NCBI RefSeq assembly: GCF_949987535.1
Contig: NC_080081.1
Span: forward strand, 63,261,603-63,325,602
Direction of reading: 5' to 3'
From: Balaenoptera acutorostrata
Taxonomy: Eukaryota; Chordata; Mammalia; Artiodactyla; Balaenopteridae
DNA length: 64,000 nucleotides
In this document: piece by piece, positions 1 through 10,165 of the stretch
How the letters are laid out: every line of letters begins with the position of its first letter
How positions within the stretch are numbered: position 1 is the first letter of the stretch
Program-made: the position numbers and the translations under genes
The notes under the pieces: model-generated
Told to the model about the DNA's origin: nothing
Database searches by the model: none
The model's input: the letters and a program-made list of their open reading frames with translations, nothing else

Positions 1-129
1 CCATTTCCTGCATCCTCAGTTTCTCTCTCTTTACTAGATTATTCCAATCAGTAAACATACTGTAGTATTTCCTTCTAAAAATACCATCACCCTAGACCTC
101 ATATACTCCTCCACTTACTTGGTGAGTAG

Positions 130-720
130 GAGCCCATTTTTTCTGCTCCCTTTTATAACAAACTTTTAAAAGGTTGTCTGTACTTGGCAGTTTCCACTTC
201 CTCACCATACATCATCTCTTCAGTCCATTCCAATTAGGATTATTGTCTCCATAGCTCCACCTAAACTGCTCTTGTTGAGATCATCAGTTACCTTCTTGCC
301 ATATCATTTTCCTTTTCCCAAATGTTTGGGACTCCCAGGCATATTCCTCACCCTTTTTTTTTTCACCATAATATTTCCCCCTCAGTCGTCTTATCCAATT
401 TTTCTGATTTTAAATATTGTCTGTGTTCTTAGGACTCCTGAAATTTGTATTCTATCCCTAATACCTTTGTCGAGCTCCAAACCCTATCTACCAACTCCAC
501 TCAGATGTCTAATAAGGACTGCAAAGTTAACTCATTCAAAACAAACACATTGATTTTCTTCTCCCTCTCAATTTACTTCTCCCCAAGTTTCCCCCATGTC
601 AACAAGTGGCATTATTTTCATCCAGTTGCTCAAGACAAAAACCTAGAAGTCATTCTTAATTCCTCTTTGTGCCAGTTATTAGGCTGTTATCTCTTAGTAA
701 TAAACCATTCCACACTCTGA
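130..720 (+). repeat. LINE L2 fragment, ORF2-derived part
   Basis: Decayed L2 reverse-transcriptase region in sense orientation. The conceptual reading near 580-690 keeps the L2-like string 'VNKWHYFHPVAQDKNLEVILNSS', matching the 'NLGVILDSS' block of L2 ORF2, but the surrounding frame is broken. Pyrimidine-rich text such as 'gatcatcagttaccttctt' also resembles L2. The element appears to resume at about 1130, so these are probably two parts of one ancient copy. No coding potential remains. Boundaries are approximate. Bases 1-130 show nothing recognisable. Confidence 0.6.
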
Positions 721-1130
721 TGCTGGGACTGGGACTCTGCAAGCTACATTTCTATACTTTGCCAGCTGAATCCTTGCTACAGTCTGTCAGTAAGCGACAT
801 TAGAAAAAAAGACTAAAAGTCAAGAAGAGGGAAAAAGAACTTGCTCCTCCTTGTTGGCTTTCTGCACCTGCCAGCATTGCCCCAGTTATGGACCTTCACC
901 CTCACAGCAGCAGTTAGCCCCAAATTTCAACTATTTTCCGCTTTCCTAGAACCAGCCCCAGCATATCTCTCAGAGGCACCAGCAGCAAGTGGGCAGCACC
1001 CCCTGCCCCAGGTCAGGGTTCCAACTCTGCTGGGTCTCCCCTCCTAGCCCCGGGGTTCTAGTAACTTCACGTCTTCCCAAGTTTATCCAGGACTAGGTTA
1101 CTTCCTGAAGTTATTATATTATCTCAGTGC
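721..1130. other. Unassigned sequence between two L2 parts
   Basis: About 400 bases with no gene or repeat I can name. It may be an old insertion that split the L2, or simply L2 sequence too diverged to recognise by eye. The short open frames here have no recognisable protein content. Confidence 0.3.
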
Positions 1131-1725
1131 TCCCCTTTTCCTTTTTCAGTTAGACAACACCTGTTTGACCAATTCTTTATACTCAATTTATTGCTGTTGA
1201 AATACTTAGCAGCAGCCAGAGTGACTCCTCTAAAGCATATATCATCTCCTTGCTCCTCATCACAGTTGGAACAAAATTCAGCCTCCTCTTTCGGGCCTTC
1301 GGCCCCTTTTGTGACCTGGCCTATCCAATTTTCTAGTCTCACCTCTCACCAGTTTCTGATCACTCATTCAGCTCTAATCATTCTGTCTTGAACACACCAC
1401 TTTTCCACTGCAGGGCCTTTGTACTTGCTCTTCTCTACATCTGGATTGCCCAGGTCTTTGCCTATCTCACAGCCTCGTTCCATTCATGTTTATTCTCAAA
1501 TGTCATCTCGGAGAGGCCTACTCTCACTGCATCATCTAAAATGCACAATTCCCCCCCCCCTCCATTTCCTTACCTGGGTTTCTTATTCTCACTACCTGAC
1601 TTTGTTATGTTTATTTCTCCCTCCCCTATTCTCAAGTAAAAAGTTTCATAGCTTCACATAAAGGAAGGGATGTGATCTTATTTACCACTGGTGCTGGCAC
1701 TCAATAAATTCCAGTTGACAACTGA
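1131..1725 (+). repeat. LINE L2 fragment, 3' part
   Basis: Shows the familiar L2 order: 'agcagccagagtgactcct', then 'gcagggcctttgtacttgct', then 'caaatgtcatctc' and 'gaggcctac'. It ends in the L2-type tail 'ggcactcaataaattcc' near 1700. It contains a small GGGCC-TTC-GGCCC hairpin at 1293-1305, probably accidental. Several short plus-strand open frames lie inside it and are remnants only. Confidence 0.7.
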
Positions 1726-2840
1726 ATTTAATAAGTGAATGCAGAAGAAAAGTGGACCAAAGTAATTGCAAACAAGATAATATGCAAGTTAGACAAAGAC
1801 AACATGATATAGCCTAATTCAACTCCCTGAGTACATAATGCAACAAATGAATCAGAAGAAGCACTTAAAGATTTAACAGAAGAGAATTTCCACAAAATCA
1901 TACAAGAACTGAATCTGCAGAATAAAATGTTCAAAGAAAAATGGACATATACTATTCATATCAAGGCATATACTGGTTAAGCTATTAGCCATGAAGAATG
2001 AAGGAAAAACTTCAGACCTCCAGGCCGAAAACTAAATAACTTATCAGAGGGAGGAAATCATGCTGGCCTTAGACTTCCTCTAAGCAATATTCAAAGCCAG
2101 AAAACAAAGGAAAAATGTTTGCAGTCTTAAGGCAAAGCCAGCATGACCCCAAACTATGATATCTAAGTAAGCGACATTCAGAAATTGATGAAAAAGGCAA
2201 ACATAACATCCACGAATCCATGTAAAAAAAAAAAAAACTACTTAGTGAAGATCAGATAGCTAAGTGATGAATCAAAATTAATAAGTAGGAATTGAGAACT
2301 GAGGTGTGTTGCGACCACTGGATTTTAAAATAGAGATCAAGACCAAATGACCAAAGGAATTAAGGTTACAAAACATAAACATTAAAACCTTCACTTTAAA
2401 AAATAATGACATAAATAAAAATATATCCTTTTCATAGCAGAGTCAACTTGCATTTCTAAATTGGAAACATACAGATAAAAAAATCTCCAAACTCTTAATT
2501 TTTTAAACTTTGGATATTTTAGGAAATAAGATCTCTTGCGGCAAAGAAACATTTTTCTAGAGTTCAGCAATTCCTTCAGCTTATCTTACTACTACCAAAT
2601 GCAAATAATTTTAACACTTTAAAAATTTAAAAAGTATGTACATTCTCATCTTAAATAAGATTATCTTATTTGTATAAGTGCATAGAAATATGCCTACCAC
2701 GATGGTCACTTAATAGTGATGATAAAATCTGGGATCTGAGGAGATTTAAAAACCTTCCTGTAACTTTTTATATTGTTTGAATTATTTATAAATGAACATG
2801 TATTGTTTTTATGAAACCAATAAAAACACTATCCTTAAAA
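1726..2840 (+). repeat. Ancient L1-clade LINE (HAL1/L1M-like), ORF1-derived
   Basis: A-rich sense sequence resembling the ORF1 and 3' region of HAL1/L1M elements. Examples are 'ggaggaaatcatgctggcctt' followed by a block ending 'attcaaagccagaaaacaaagg'. It is heavily decayed with no open frame. It runs into a better-preserved L1M 3' end at about 2840. Subfamily was assigned from remembered consensus only. Confidence 0.5.
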
Positions 2841-2960
2841 TACTATTATATACAACAATGTGAATATACTTAATACTACTGAACTGTACATTTTTAAATT
2901 GTTAAGATGGTAAAGTTTGTTATGTGTTTTTTTACCACAATTAAAAATAAAAAATACTAT
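2841..2960 (+). repeat. L1M 3' end, sense
   Basis: Contains the characteristic L1M terminal sequence: 'actgaactgtacat', then 'gttaagatggtaaa', then 'tttaccacaatt' and an A-rich tail. This marks the 3' end of the L1-clade element whose body lies just upstream. Bases 2961-3260 hold nothing recognisable. Confidence 0.7.
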
Positions 2961-3260
2961 TATAAAAATTATGATATAAAATAGGTCCAGCCATTATGGC
3001 TTTACAGATGGATTTTGACTATCCCAAATTCTCCTCAAATCAATTTTTTCCACCAAAGATTACCCCTCAAATTATACCCTTCACATAATACTCTGTACTT
3101 GCTTATACCTTATCTAATTTAATTTTAGAAACAGAGACCATTCACTGGCAGACATTGTTACAAGTATGCAAAATGAAAAGATGCATGTAAAAAGTAACTA
3201 ACATGTTGTATTACTCTATTAAATATCTTAGTGTTATTAAAATGTAAATATATGTCATTT

Positions 3261-3700
3261 GATTTACATATTTTGGTGGAAATCTTTTAATGATTTTTTT
3301 TCTGATTGTTAAAATATGTGCCCATTTTAGAAAATATGAAAAAGGTAAAAATCACCATAATTACATAATATACTTTGGTATATTTTTTCTCCCAACCCTT
3401 GAGGAGAAATAGTTTTATAACCTAAAAGATTTATCTGTACATTAAATTAGATATTAGTGTTTCTCTGTGGCATTAAGTATTTTTAGTGGTTGCAAAAATT
3501 CCATTAGATTGATGTACCATGGTTTATTTGATCCCTCCTTTACTACTGAATTATTCAGATTGTCTCCTCTCTAGGTGCTGTAATGACCATATATAAATCT
3601 TTGACTTCATATCTGACTAATTTTTTTAGGATTGGTTCCTGGAAGTGGAACTACTATTATCAAAGATTTGGACATTTTTGACTCCAGAAAAGTAATATAG
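3261..3700 (-). repeat. Ancient HAL1/L1-like LINE fragment, antisense
   Basis: The plus strand reads as the reverse complement of an old LINE. A block resembling 'aaaatatgaaaaaggtaaaaa' precedes a region ending 'ttcctggaagtggaactac', equivalent to the 'ggaattgctgggtca' landmark of L1-clade ORF2 read backwards. Similar decayed copies occur near 24.8, 29.8, 31.3 and 38.3 kb. Confidence 0.5.
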
Positions 3701-3757
3701 TAATAGATGAGTTTGTAAATTTCATTGCATTCTTAGCAACACTAGCTGTTAGCACTT

Positions 3758-4678
3758 CTTTTCTTTTTTTCTTTTTTTAACATCTTTATTGGAGTATAAT
3801 TGCTTTACAGTGTTGTGTTTCTGCTGTATAACAGAGTGAATCAGCTGTACGTATACATATATTCCCACATCCTCTCCCTCTTGCGTCTCCCTCCCACCCT
3901 CCCTGTCCCACCCCTCTAGGTGGTCACAAAGCACCTAGCTGATCTCTCTGTGCTATGCTGCTGCTTCCCACTAGCTATCTATTTTACATGTGGTAGTGTA
4001 TATATGTCAGTGCAACTCTCTCACTTCGTTCCAGCTTACTCTTCCCCCTCCCCATGTCCTCAAGTCCATTCTCTACATCTGAGTCTTTATTTCTGTCCTG
4101 CCCCTAGGTTCTTCAGAACCACTTTTTTTTTTCAGATTCCATATATATGTGTTAGCATACTGTATTTGTTTTTCTCTTTCTGACTTACTTCACTCTCTAT
4201 GACAGACTCTACATCCATCCACCTCACTACAAATAACTCAATTTCGGTTCTTTTTATGGCCGAGTAATATTCCATTGTATATACGTGCCACATCTTCTTT
4301 ATCCATTCATCTGCTGATGGACACTTAGGTTGCTTCCATGTCCTGGCTATTGTAAATAGTGCTGCAATGAACATTGTGGTACATGACTGTTTTTGAATTA
4401 TGGTTTCCTCAGGGTATATGCCTAGTAGTGGGATTGCTGGGTCGTATGGTAGTTCTATTTTTAGTTTTTTAAGGAAACTCCATACTGTTCTCCATAGTGG
4501 CTGTATCAATTTACATTCCCACCAACAGTGCAAGAGGGTTCCCTTTTCTCCACACTCTCTCCAGCATTCATTGTTTGTAGATTTTTTGATGATGGCCACT
4601 CTGACTGGTGTGAGGTGATACCTCATTGTAGTTTGATTTGCATTTCTCTAATGATTAGTGATGTTGAGCATCCTTTCA
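3758..4678 (-). mobile_element. 5'-truncated L1 retrotransposon with target-site duplication
   Basis: L1 3' end in reverse orientation. On the plus strand the poly-T and 'taacatctttattggagtat' (the L1 3' terminus) come first, followed by the 3' UTR and the C-terminal part of ORF2. The 11-base duplication TGTTAGCACTT flanks it at 3747-3757 and 4679-4689, so this is one intact insertion event. It is about 0.92 kb, severely 5' truncated and unable to move. The same L1 type recurs at 34570 and 58071. Confidence 0.9.
4132..4677 (-). pseudogene. L1 ORF2 protein remnant (C-terminal end)
   Basis: Minus-strand remnant of the C-terminal segment of the L1 endonuclease/reverse transcriptase. The longest open piece runs 4626 to 4132 (164 codons). 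It keeps the cysteine-rich motif C-x3-C-x7-H-x4-C seen in '[18 protein letters not shown]', then the family landmarks '[21 protein letters not shown]' and '[13 protein letters not shown]'. An in-frame TAG at 4648-4650 interrupts the homology, which otherwise extends back to the truncation point. The reverse transcriptase and endonuclease domains are missing, so this is not functional. The open frame probably persists because the insertion is fairly young, not through selection. Confidence 0.9.
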
Positions 4679-4689
4679 TGTTAGCACTT

Positions 4690-6153
4690 ATTTTCCATCT
4701 CTGTCAATCTGATGGGAAGACTCTTTCTGTAATTTAGCTTGATAAAGTTGCATTTTTGCTGATACACTCATATTAATAACTTTACTATTTCAAGGACTTA
4801 TAATTCTTTGTCTTCTCCATGATGCTTAACAGAGCCTTGCTAAGATACAGAAGAAATGTATTTTTTAATTGGCTTTGGCAGTATTTCTTTTAAAATACAT
4901 TATATCTTGAACACATAGAAAGGTGAAGAAAAATAACATCAGAAAGGATCCAAATTATTTTACTTAATAAAAAGTAAGATTGTATTCAATTCTTAATGTA
5001 GTCTTAGAGCATTATTACTATCAGCCAGCAATATCATATTTTATTTATTGAATTTATTGAAATCATATTGAATTTATTGCTTAATGTGCCATTTTTACTA
5101 CAGCACTTTTCAAAATGCTTCAAAATGCTTAGTCTATAAGGTTAAGAAAAACATTCACTAGATAACTACTTTGAAATAATTTCCTCAACTCTGCCTTCAT
5201 TCAAGAGGCCTAAAAACAGACTGGCCCACTTCCAACTTTCTTTCATGTTATCTTTGCTATGAAGTCATTCTATAGATAGGTTAATAAGCATTCTGGCATA
5301 CAGAAAAATAGTTTCTGTAAAACTATATGGCATAGTTTGGCTGGGGTTGTTCCTCCTTCAGAACTGCATTACGTAACTTTAAAGTGTTTACTTAAGCTCC
5401 TTTGGGCTGCCTCCATGGTAGCTATGAAGTCACTGAGAATTAGGAACAGTTTGGGGCCTGATAACAAAGTCTATTAGTTTAATGTGAACACTTTGTCAAT
5501 TTTTTTTTTATCACTGCCATATAAGGAACTTTAAAAACAAGGATATTAATTCATTTTATTTTTTTAAAAAGTTTGCTACTTCAAAAATCATTAAGAAATA
5601 CACACAAAAAGGGTTCATAAATGTACATTTGCTCATTACCTAAATGTACTAATTTTAAAACCCATACTCTATAGCATGAATTCACAGTGTGATTTTGACT
5701 CATAAATAATTATGCAAAATTACTAAAATGTATAGAGCACAGCCTTTAGGAGAGTATGAATTATTAAAATGGCCTAAGCACTATTTCTATCTGTAAGTCA
5801 TAAAGGAGGTTTTCTATGAGAACATCAAAGATATATAAATTATAATAATATCAGCTTTGAGAGAATTTAAAAAGATACTAGGTTATAAGATTATTTTATC
5901 TTGATTACACAGAGAAAGGTAGTATCTTCAGTTCCTTAGATAGAGAACTCTTGAGCTCCTTTACCAACTAAATAAGAATGTGTCATGCAATGTGCATTGT
6001 ACAAGTGGGAGAAGAGTCATTCAGATTTTGTATGTTAATAATCAAGTGTTATATCACCTCAAAGAAACATGCAAATTCTTATAAAATACCTAAAATCTCA
6101 ACCATCACTTTAGAATTACTGACTTTTATGAATCAACAAGCCCAAGTAAAGTC
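4690..6153. other. AT-rich unique DNA, no feature seen
   Basis: About 1.46 kb of AT-rich sequence with no gene, named repeat or CpG enrichment. It holds only trivial short direct repeats, such as 'tcaaaatgct' twice near 5110, and simple A/T runs. Confidence 0.4.
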
Positions 6154-6168
6154 AAGATCCTGACATCT

Positions 6169-6554
6169 GGGACTTCCCTGGTGGCGCAGCGGTTAAGAAT
6201 CCGCCTGCCAATGCAGGGGACACAGGTTCGAGCCCTGGTCCGGGAAGATCCCACGTGCTGTGGAGCAACTAAGCCTGTGCACCACAACTACTGAGCCTGT
6301 GCTCTAGAGCCCACGAGCCACAACTGCTGAGCCTGTGTGCCACAACTACTGAAGCCCACGTGCTCTAGGGCCCATGTGCCACAACTACTGAGCCCACGTG
6401 CTGCAACTACTGAAGCCCACGCTCCTAGAGCCCATGCTCTGCAATGAGAAGCCACCGCAATGAGAAGCCCGCGTGCCGCAACGAAGAGTAGCCCCCACTC
6501 ACCGCAACTAGAGAAAGCCCGCGTGCAGCAACAAAGACCCAACGCAGCCAAAAA
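6169..6554 (+). mobile_element. CHR-2-type tRNA-derived SINE, full length
   Basis: Starts GGGACTTCCCTGGTGGC and has an RNA polymerase III A box (TGGCGCAGCGG, 6182-6192) and B box (GGTTCGAGCCC, 6225-6235). The composite CHR-2 body follows and ends in a short A run. It is flanked by a 15-base duplication, aagatcctgacatct at 6154-6168 and aagatcccgacatct at 6555-6569. The one mismatch is T versus C at a CpG, consistent with CpG decay. The body contains five CAACTRCTGA units, more than the other copies here. This element type is the main evidence for a cetacean source. The minus-strand open frame across it is an artefact. Confidence 0.95.
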
Positions 6555-6569
6555 AAGATCCCGACATCT

Positions 6570-7067
6570 AAAAACATGTAATCCTTTAAATGTCATTTTG
6601 TTTTAATTATGTAACATGAGTTTATTATAAAATTACTTACAGGAATAATCTTGATAGCATTTTGTTTTTTAACTTTGAGAAGTCATTGATTGCCTTGCCA
6701 ATGATCTAGTGAGGTCCAAAGTCAGGGACAATTCAAGGAGGGAATGGAAGAACTTTTAGGACCTGATTATCTCCTTGAAGGTGCAGCCACTGTGGGTGTC
6801 CTACCTAGCTTGGGAGAGACAGAGGTGTCTGTGTACAGGAGGCCTGACCTGGAGGGGAGGGAATGGTCATGAGGGAGAAAAATGGGGGACATTTATGAGA
6901 CTGCCCACTCAGATTGGCTCTCGATTTGCTTTGCTGTAATGATGCAATGTTTGGGTTTTTATGTTCCATTCTAATATCAAAAAGAGGATATTTATTTGGT
7001 TTCTTATGTTTAAACATTTTTCGTATACAATATATTGTTTATACATCTATTTATCTGAAGTTAATAT
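6570..7067. other. Unique sequence, no feature seen
   Basis: About 500 bases of mixed composition with no gene or repeat I can name. Short open frames on both strands have no recognisable content. Confidence 0.4.
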
Positions 7068-7550
7068 GTGTGGTGATTTTAAACACATGGCAAATTCTCT
7101 TCCCATTAAAAGGTAGAGTCTGATTCTCCTGTCTAGAATTGGTATGGCATTAGTGATTTGCCTCTAACGAACAGAATGTGGATAGGATGCCCCAGACTTC
7201 TATGCTTAGGTCATAAGTGATACAGTTTTACCTGGCTCTCAGTCTTGGGACCCTTGGAGCCCAGAGCCCTGTGGTGAGGAAGCCCACACCACAAGGAGAG
7301 GCCATGTGCAGGTGTTCTGGCTGAAAGCCCTAGCTAAGGTGCCAGCCATACATGAGTACAGATTGCTAGGCGTGGAAGTGAACACGCCTTCGGATGATGC
7401 AAGCCTTCAGCCTATGAGCTGCCCCAGCTGACTCCCAGTGGACTGGAAACAAGCTGTCTGCAGAGCCCTACCCATACTGCATATTCATGAGCAAGTAATG
7501 TGTTTTAAACCACTAAGTTTTAGGGGTGGTTTGTTTTGTATTTGAGTCCC
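7068..7550 (+). mobile_element. MLT1-type solo LTR (ERVL-MaLR)
   Basis: Matches the layout of old MLT1 LTRs: 'ttctcttcccattaaaaggtag' with 'gtctgattctcctgtc', then 'attagtgatttgcctctaac' and 'cttaggtcataagtg'. It ends with 'ttaaaccactaagttttagg' and a G/T-rich block. No internal retroviral sequence adjoins it, so it is a solo LTR. Boundaries are approximate and I found no clear target duplication. Confidence 0.65.
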
Positions 7551-8519
7551 TGCTTCCATTAAATCTCTAGCTCAGGTTAGCTGTAACAACTAGGAACACT
7601 TTCCCTCCACTTTTCCTTGTTTCCCAAGCTAGACTGAGATCTTAGCACCTCCAGGTACTAATTGTGGATGATTAAGTGTGGTTTTGAAGTGCTGTTAGGA
7701 ACAAAACCCACCATTATGGGGACCCATTCTAGCCAAAGTCCTTTTCCTTGAAGGCTTAGTGGTTGAGCAGGGGAAAAAGAAAGCTTGATGCCCTCCATCT
7801 CTCCTTTTCTTCTTCACTAGGTATCCCTACTTTTAAAAAAGAGGGGAAAGCAAGATTTAATCTTCTCCTGCCCTCATCTCCCTTCTGAATTCAAATCTTT
7901 GGAAAGGTGCTTTCTTTTTCACTGAAAAGGTACACAGCCTTTTCAGTCTTATAAAGGGACCAAACCAGCCACAGCTTTTTATTCCTTATGAAGGAAGCAA
8001 AACAGAGTTCCTCCTCCTGAACCCGAGGCCCACGTCTCCTCCCTCCCCAGACCAGAATGGGGATGGATCCTTTGCTCTGGCCCCACCAGCCAGTCACTTT
8101 CCCATCCCACCAACTCTTTCAAATTACCTTTCTTGAATCCCTTTTTTCTCTATCCCCACTGCCACTAGGTACACAGCAGTGGTTCTAGTTGATTCTTACT
8201 TAGATCACAGGATATTTTATTTTCCATCTTCCAGTTTCCAGGACCCCAACTGGTGTAATCTTTTCAAGGGCCTGTAATCTTTTCATACCTGACCATGCAT
8301 TTCCATTAAAAAAAAAAAATCCTTTCATGGTTCTCCCTTTCCTGCAGGTTTCAATCCTGAGGCCCAATAGTCATTTACTCACAAAGCAGCATAAACCCTT
8401 GAAATTGTATGCAAAATTGTACTAGAGGTCTATAGGTGCATTTTTTTTCCTGGAGAGAGACCAGATTGCTTTCCCTAGGTTCTCAAAAGGGTATGTGTTC
8501 CCCCAAAAGATAAAGACTT
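7551..8519. other. Unique sequence, no feature seen
   Basis: Roughly 970 bases without a gene, CpG enrichment or nameable repeat. A 12-A run lies near 8310. Confidence 0.4.
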
Positions 8520-8800
8520 GCAGGTCTCAGGCTAAAGTCCAAACTCCCCAGCATGGACTACAAAGTCCTGTGTGACCTGGTCATTCTTCCAGCCTCCTTT
8601 CTTTCCCTTCTCTTTACCCCTTTTACATCCCACCCATTCTTACTTGGCTGTAGTTGTTCACTACAGGTCTTTGTACATGCTGCTTTGCTTGCTCAGCCTG
8701 GGAAATCCTTTCCTCTCTTCTTAGCTGGTCTAACTTTTGCCCATACAGGAAACTGCCTTCTTTCTTTTAAGAAGCACCTCAGGCCATGCTACCTACAGAA
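8520..8800 (+). repeat. LINE L2 fragment, sense
   Basis: Shows the L2 order: 'aggctaaagtccaaactccc', 'agcatggactacaaagtcct', 'gtgtgacctggtcattcttcc', then 'caggtctttgtacatgctg'. The overlapping 97-codon open frame is a chance frame in this L2, not a gene. Confidence 0.75.
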
Positions 8801-9479
8801 AGCTGTACAGGCTAAGCAAGCTGGGTGTGAACTCTTGCCTCCCTGAATCCAGCCTAGCAATTGCTCTTTTAGCATCTACCTCCAGGATTTCCAAACTGGG
8901 ATGGGGGGTGGGAGAAAAGATAAAACGTAAAGTAAAACCTGTAAAACAAGCAGTGACTAATAATTGTGCAGCACTTATACAGAAGAAGAACCCCAGGCTG
9001 TAGTATACATTTTTGTAGTGCTTTCTTGGGAGGGTGAGATTGGGTAGTAAATGTTAAGTTTATAGTTCCCTCAGAGTGTTGATGATAAATACAACATACA
9101 ACTTCCTGTTAGAGAATATCCTATACGAATTTTCAACATCATCCAGTTTTCCTTTATTTTATGCCCAGCCACCAAATGGTGTTATGTATTTAACAAATAC
9201 TGAAATTAATAGTTCTGATGTTCTGCCATCTACTAGGACTGCTGGGTCATTAATCTGAATTATTTCTCCTTGGTTCACACAACACCACCCAAAAAAGACG
9301 GTCTAACATCATGATGTGTCCTTAAAATTCTCCATCTACCCAGGAAGATGTTCCAACTTTTTGAGATAAACCGTGTACTAAGTCTTTTCGTGAGACCTGC
9401 TTTGCCTTACAGCACAGGCTTTAAATCAACCCTTTACTCTTTCAAAAAGTTAAGTCTTTTAATTGTTGCCTCGAAACAG
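8801..9479. other. Left flank of the CpG cluster, no feature seen
   Basis: Unique AT-rich sequence between the last recognisable repeat and the CpG-rich domain. CpG begins to rise from about 9480. Short open frames have no recognisable content. Confidence 0.4.
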
Positions 9480-9547
9480 AGCTCTTTGCCTTTCTTGGGC
9501 GGACGGATCTGAACGAAGTGTATTTCCCTGCTACTAACGCATAAACT

Positions 9548-9555
9548 TATAAATA
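9548..9555 (+). promoter_or_regulatory. TATA-box candidate at island edge
   Basis: TATAAATA sits where CpG density begins to rise and is followed by 'gcgcttaccgcgc'. A start about 25-35 bases downstream would fall near 9575-9590 on the plus strand. This is a motif match only. Confidence 0.35.
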
Positions 9556-9565
9556 GCGCTTACCG

Positions 9566-9576
9566 CGCTGAGTCAC
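9566..9576 (-). promoter_or_regulatory. Antioxidant-response / MARE-type site
   Basis: The plus strand reads GCGCTGAGTCAC. Its reverse complement GTGACTCAGCG fits the RTGACnnnGC core bound by NRF2-small MAF, and it contains the AP-1 core TGAGTCA (9569-9575). It lies about 20 bases from the TATA candidate. Occupancy cannot be judged from sequence. Confidence 0.4.
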
Positions 9577-10113
9577 CAAAACCCGGAGTTTCCCCAAATA
9601 GCTTATAACGACTGCTGGAATCGAGTCCTCCAGAGCGGTGACAGGCTCCTATCACACACCCGCGAGGCTGGACCCTAGGCGGGTCCCCAACCACCCAGCT
9701 CCCGGAGAACGCGGGCAAAGCCACCTATTGCCAGCTAGGAGTTGAGTGTCGGACCTTTTGAGCGCGGATGGCGCTTTCGGGACGCGGCCGGACTTGGCCT
9801 TGACCGCTCAGGGGCCGTCTCCGCCCCCTCCGGAGCTGGGAGCCGCAGGGGGCCGGCACAGGCCTCCGCCCTGCGCCGCCTGCTCACACAATGGGGCGCG
9901 TCGGGAGAGGACGGCCTCGGCACCCGCTCTGGTCCCAGGCCCGGGACTATGGGCAGCTGGGGAAGCAGCCAGGAGCTAGGGCGATAACGAAAATCCCCGT
10001 CTCCCCTCTGCCCACTCCCACACTTCGAAATGGCTGCAGCCGCTAGTTTGGGGGCTGGGGGAGCAAGGATGGGGGAGGGAGCGGAAGTGCCACCCCCTGC
10101 AGTCAGGGGATAG

Positions 10114-10121
10114 TGACGTCA
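10114..10121. promoter_or_regulatory. Palindromic CRE
   Basis: A full 8-base TGACGTCA, the consensus for CREB/ATF proteins, inside CpG island A. It lies 37 bases from a symmetric CACGTG box. Perfect CREs in CpG islands are often functional promoter elements, but no transcript start is visible. Confidence 0.5.
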
Positions 10122-10157
10122 CCCCTACTGTCGGCCTGTAGCGGGGGCGTCTGCCCA

Positions 10158-10165
10158 TCACGTGA
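10158..10165. promoter_or_regulatory. Symmetric E-box TCACGTGA
   Basis: TCACGTGA fits the USF/MITF/TFEB class of bHLH-zip sites. Two more CACGTG boxes lie in the same domain, at 11394-11399 and, as CCACGTGG, at 16450-16457. Confidence 0.45.

Noticed and set aside
6182..6235. tRNA gene suggested by A and B boxes
   Set aside because: The boxes belong to the tRNA-derived head of a CHR-2 SINE. The rest of a tRNA cloverleaf is not present and the element has target duplications.
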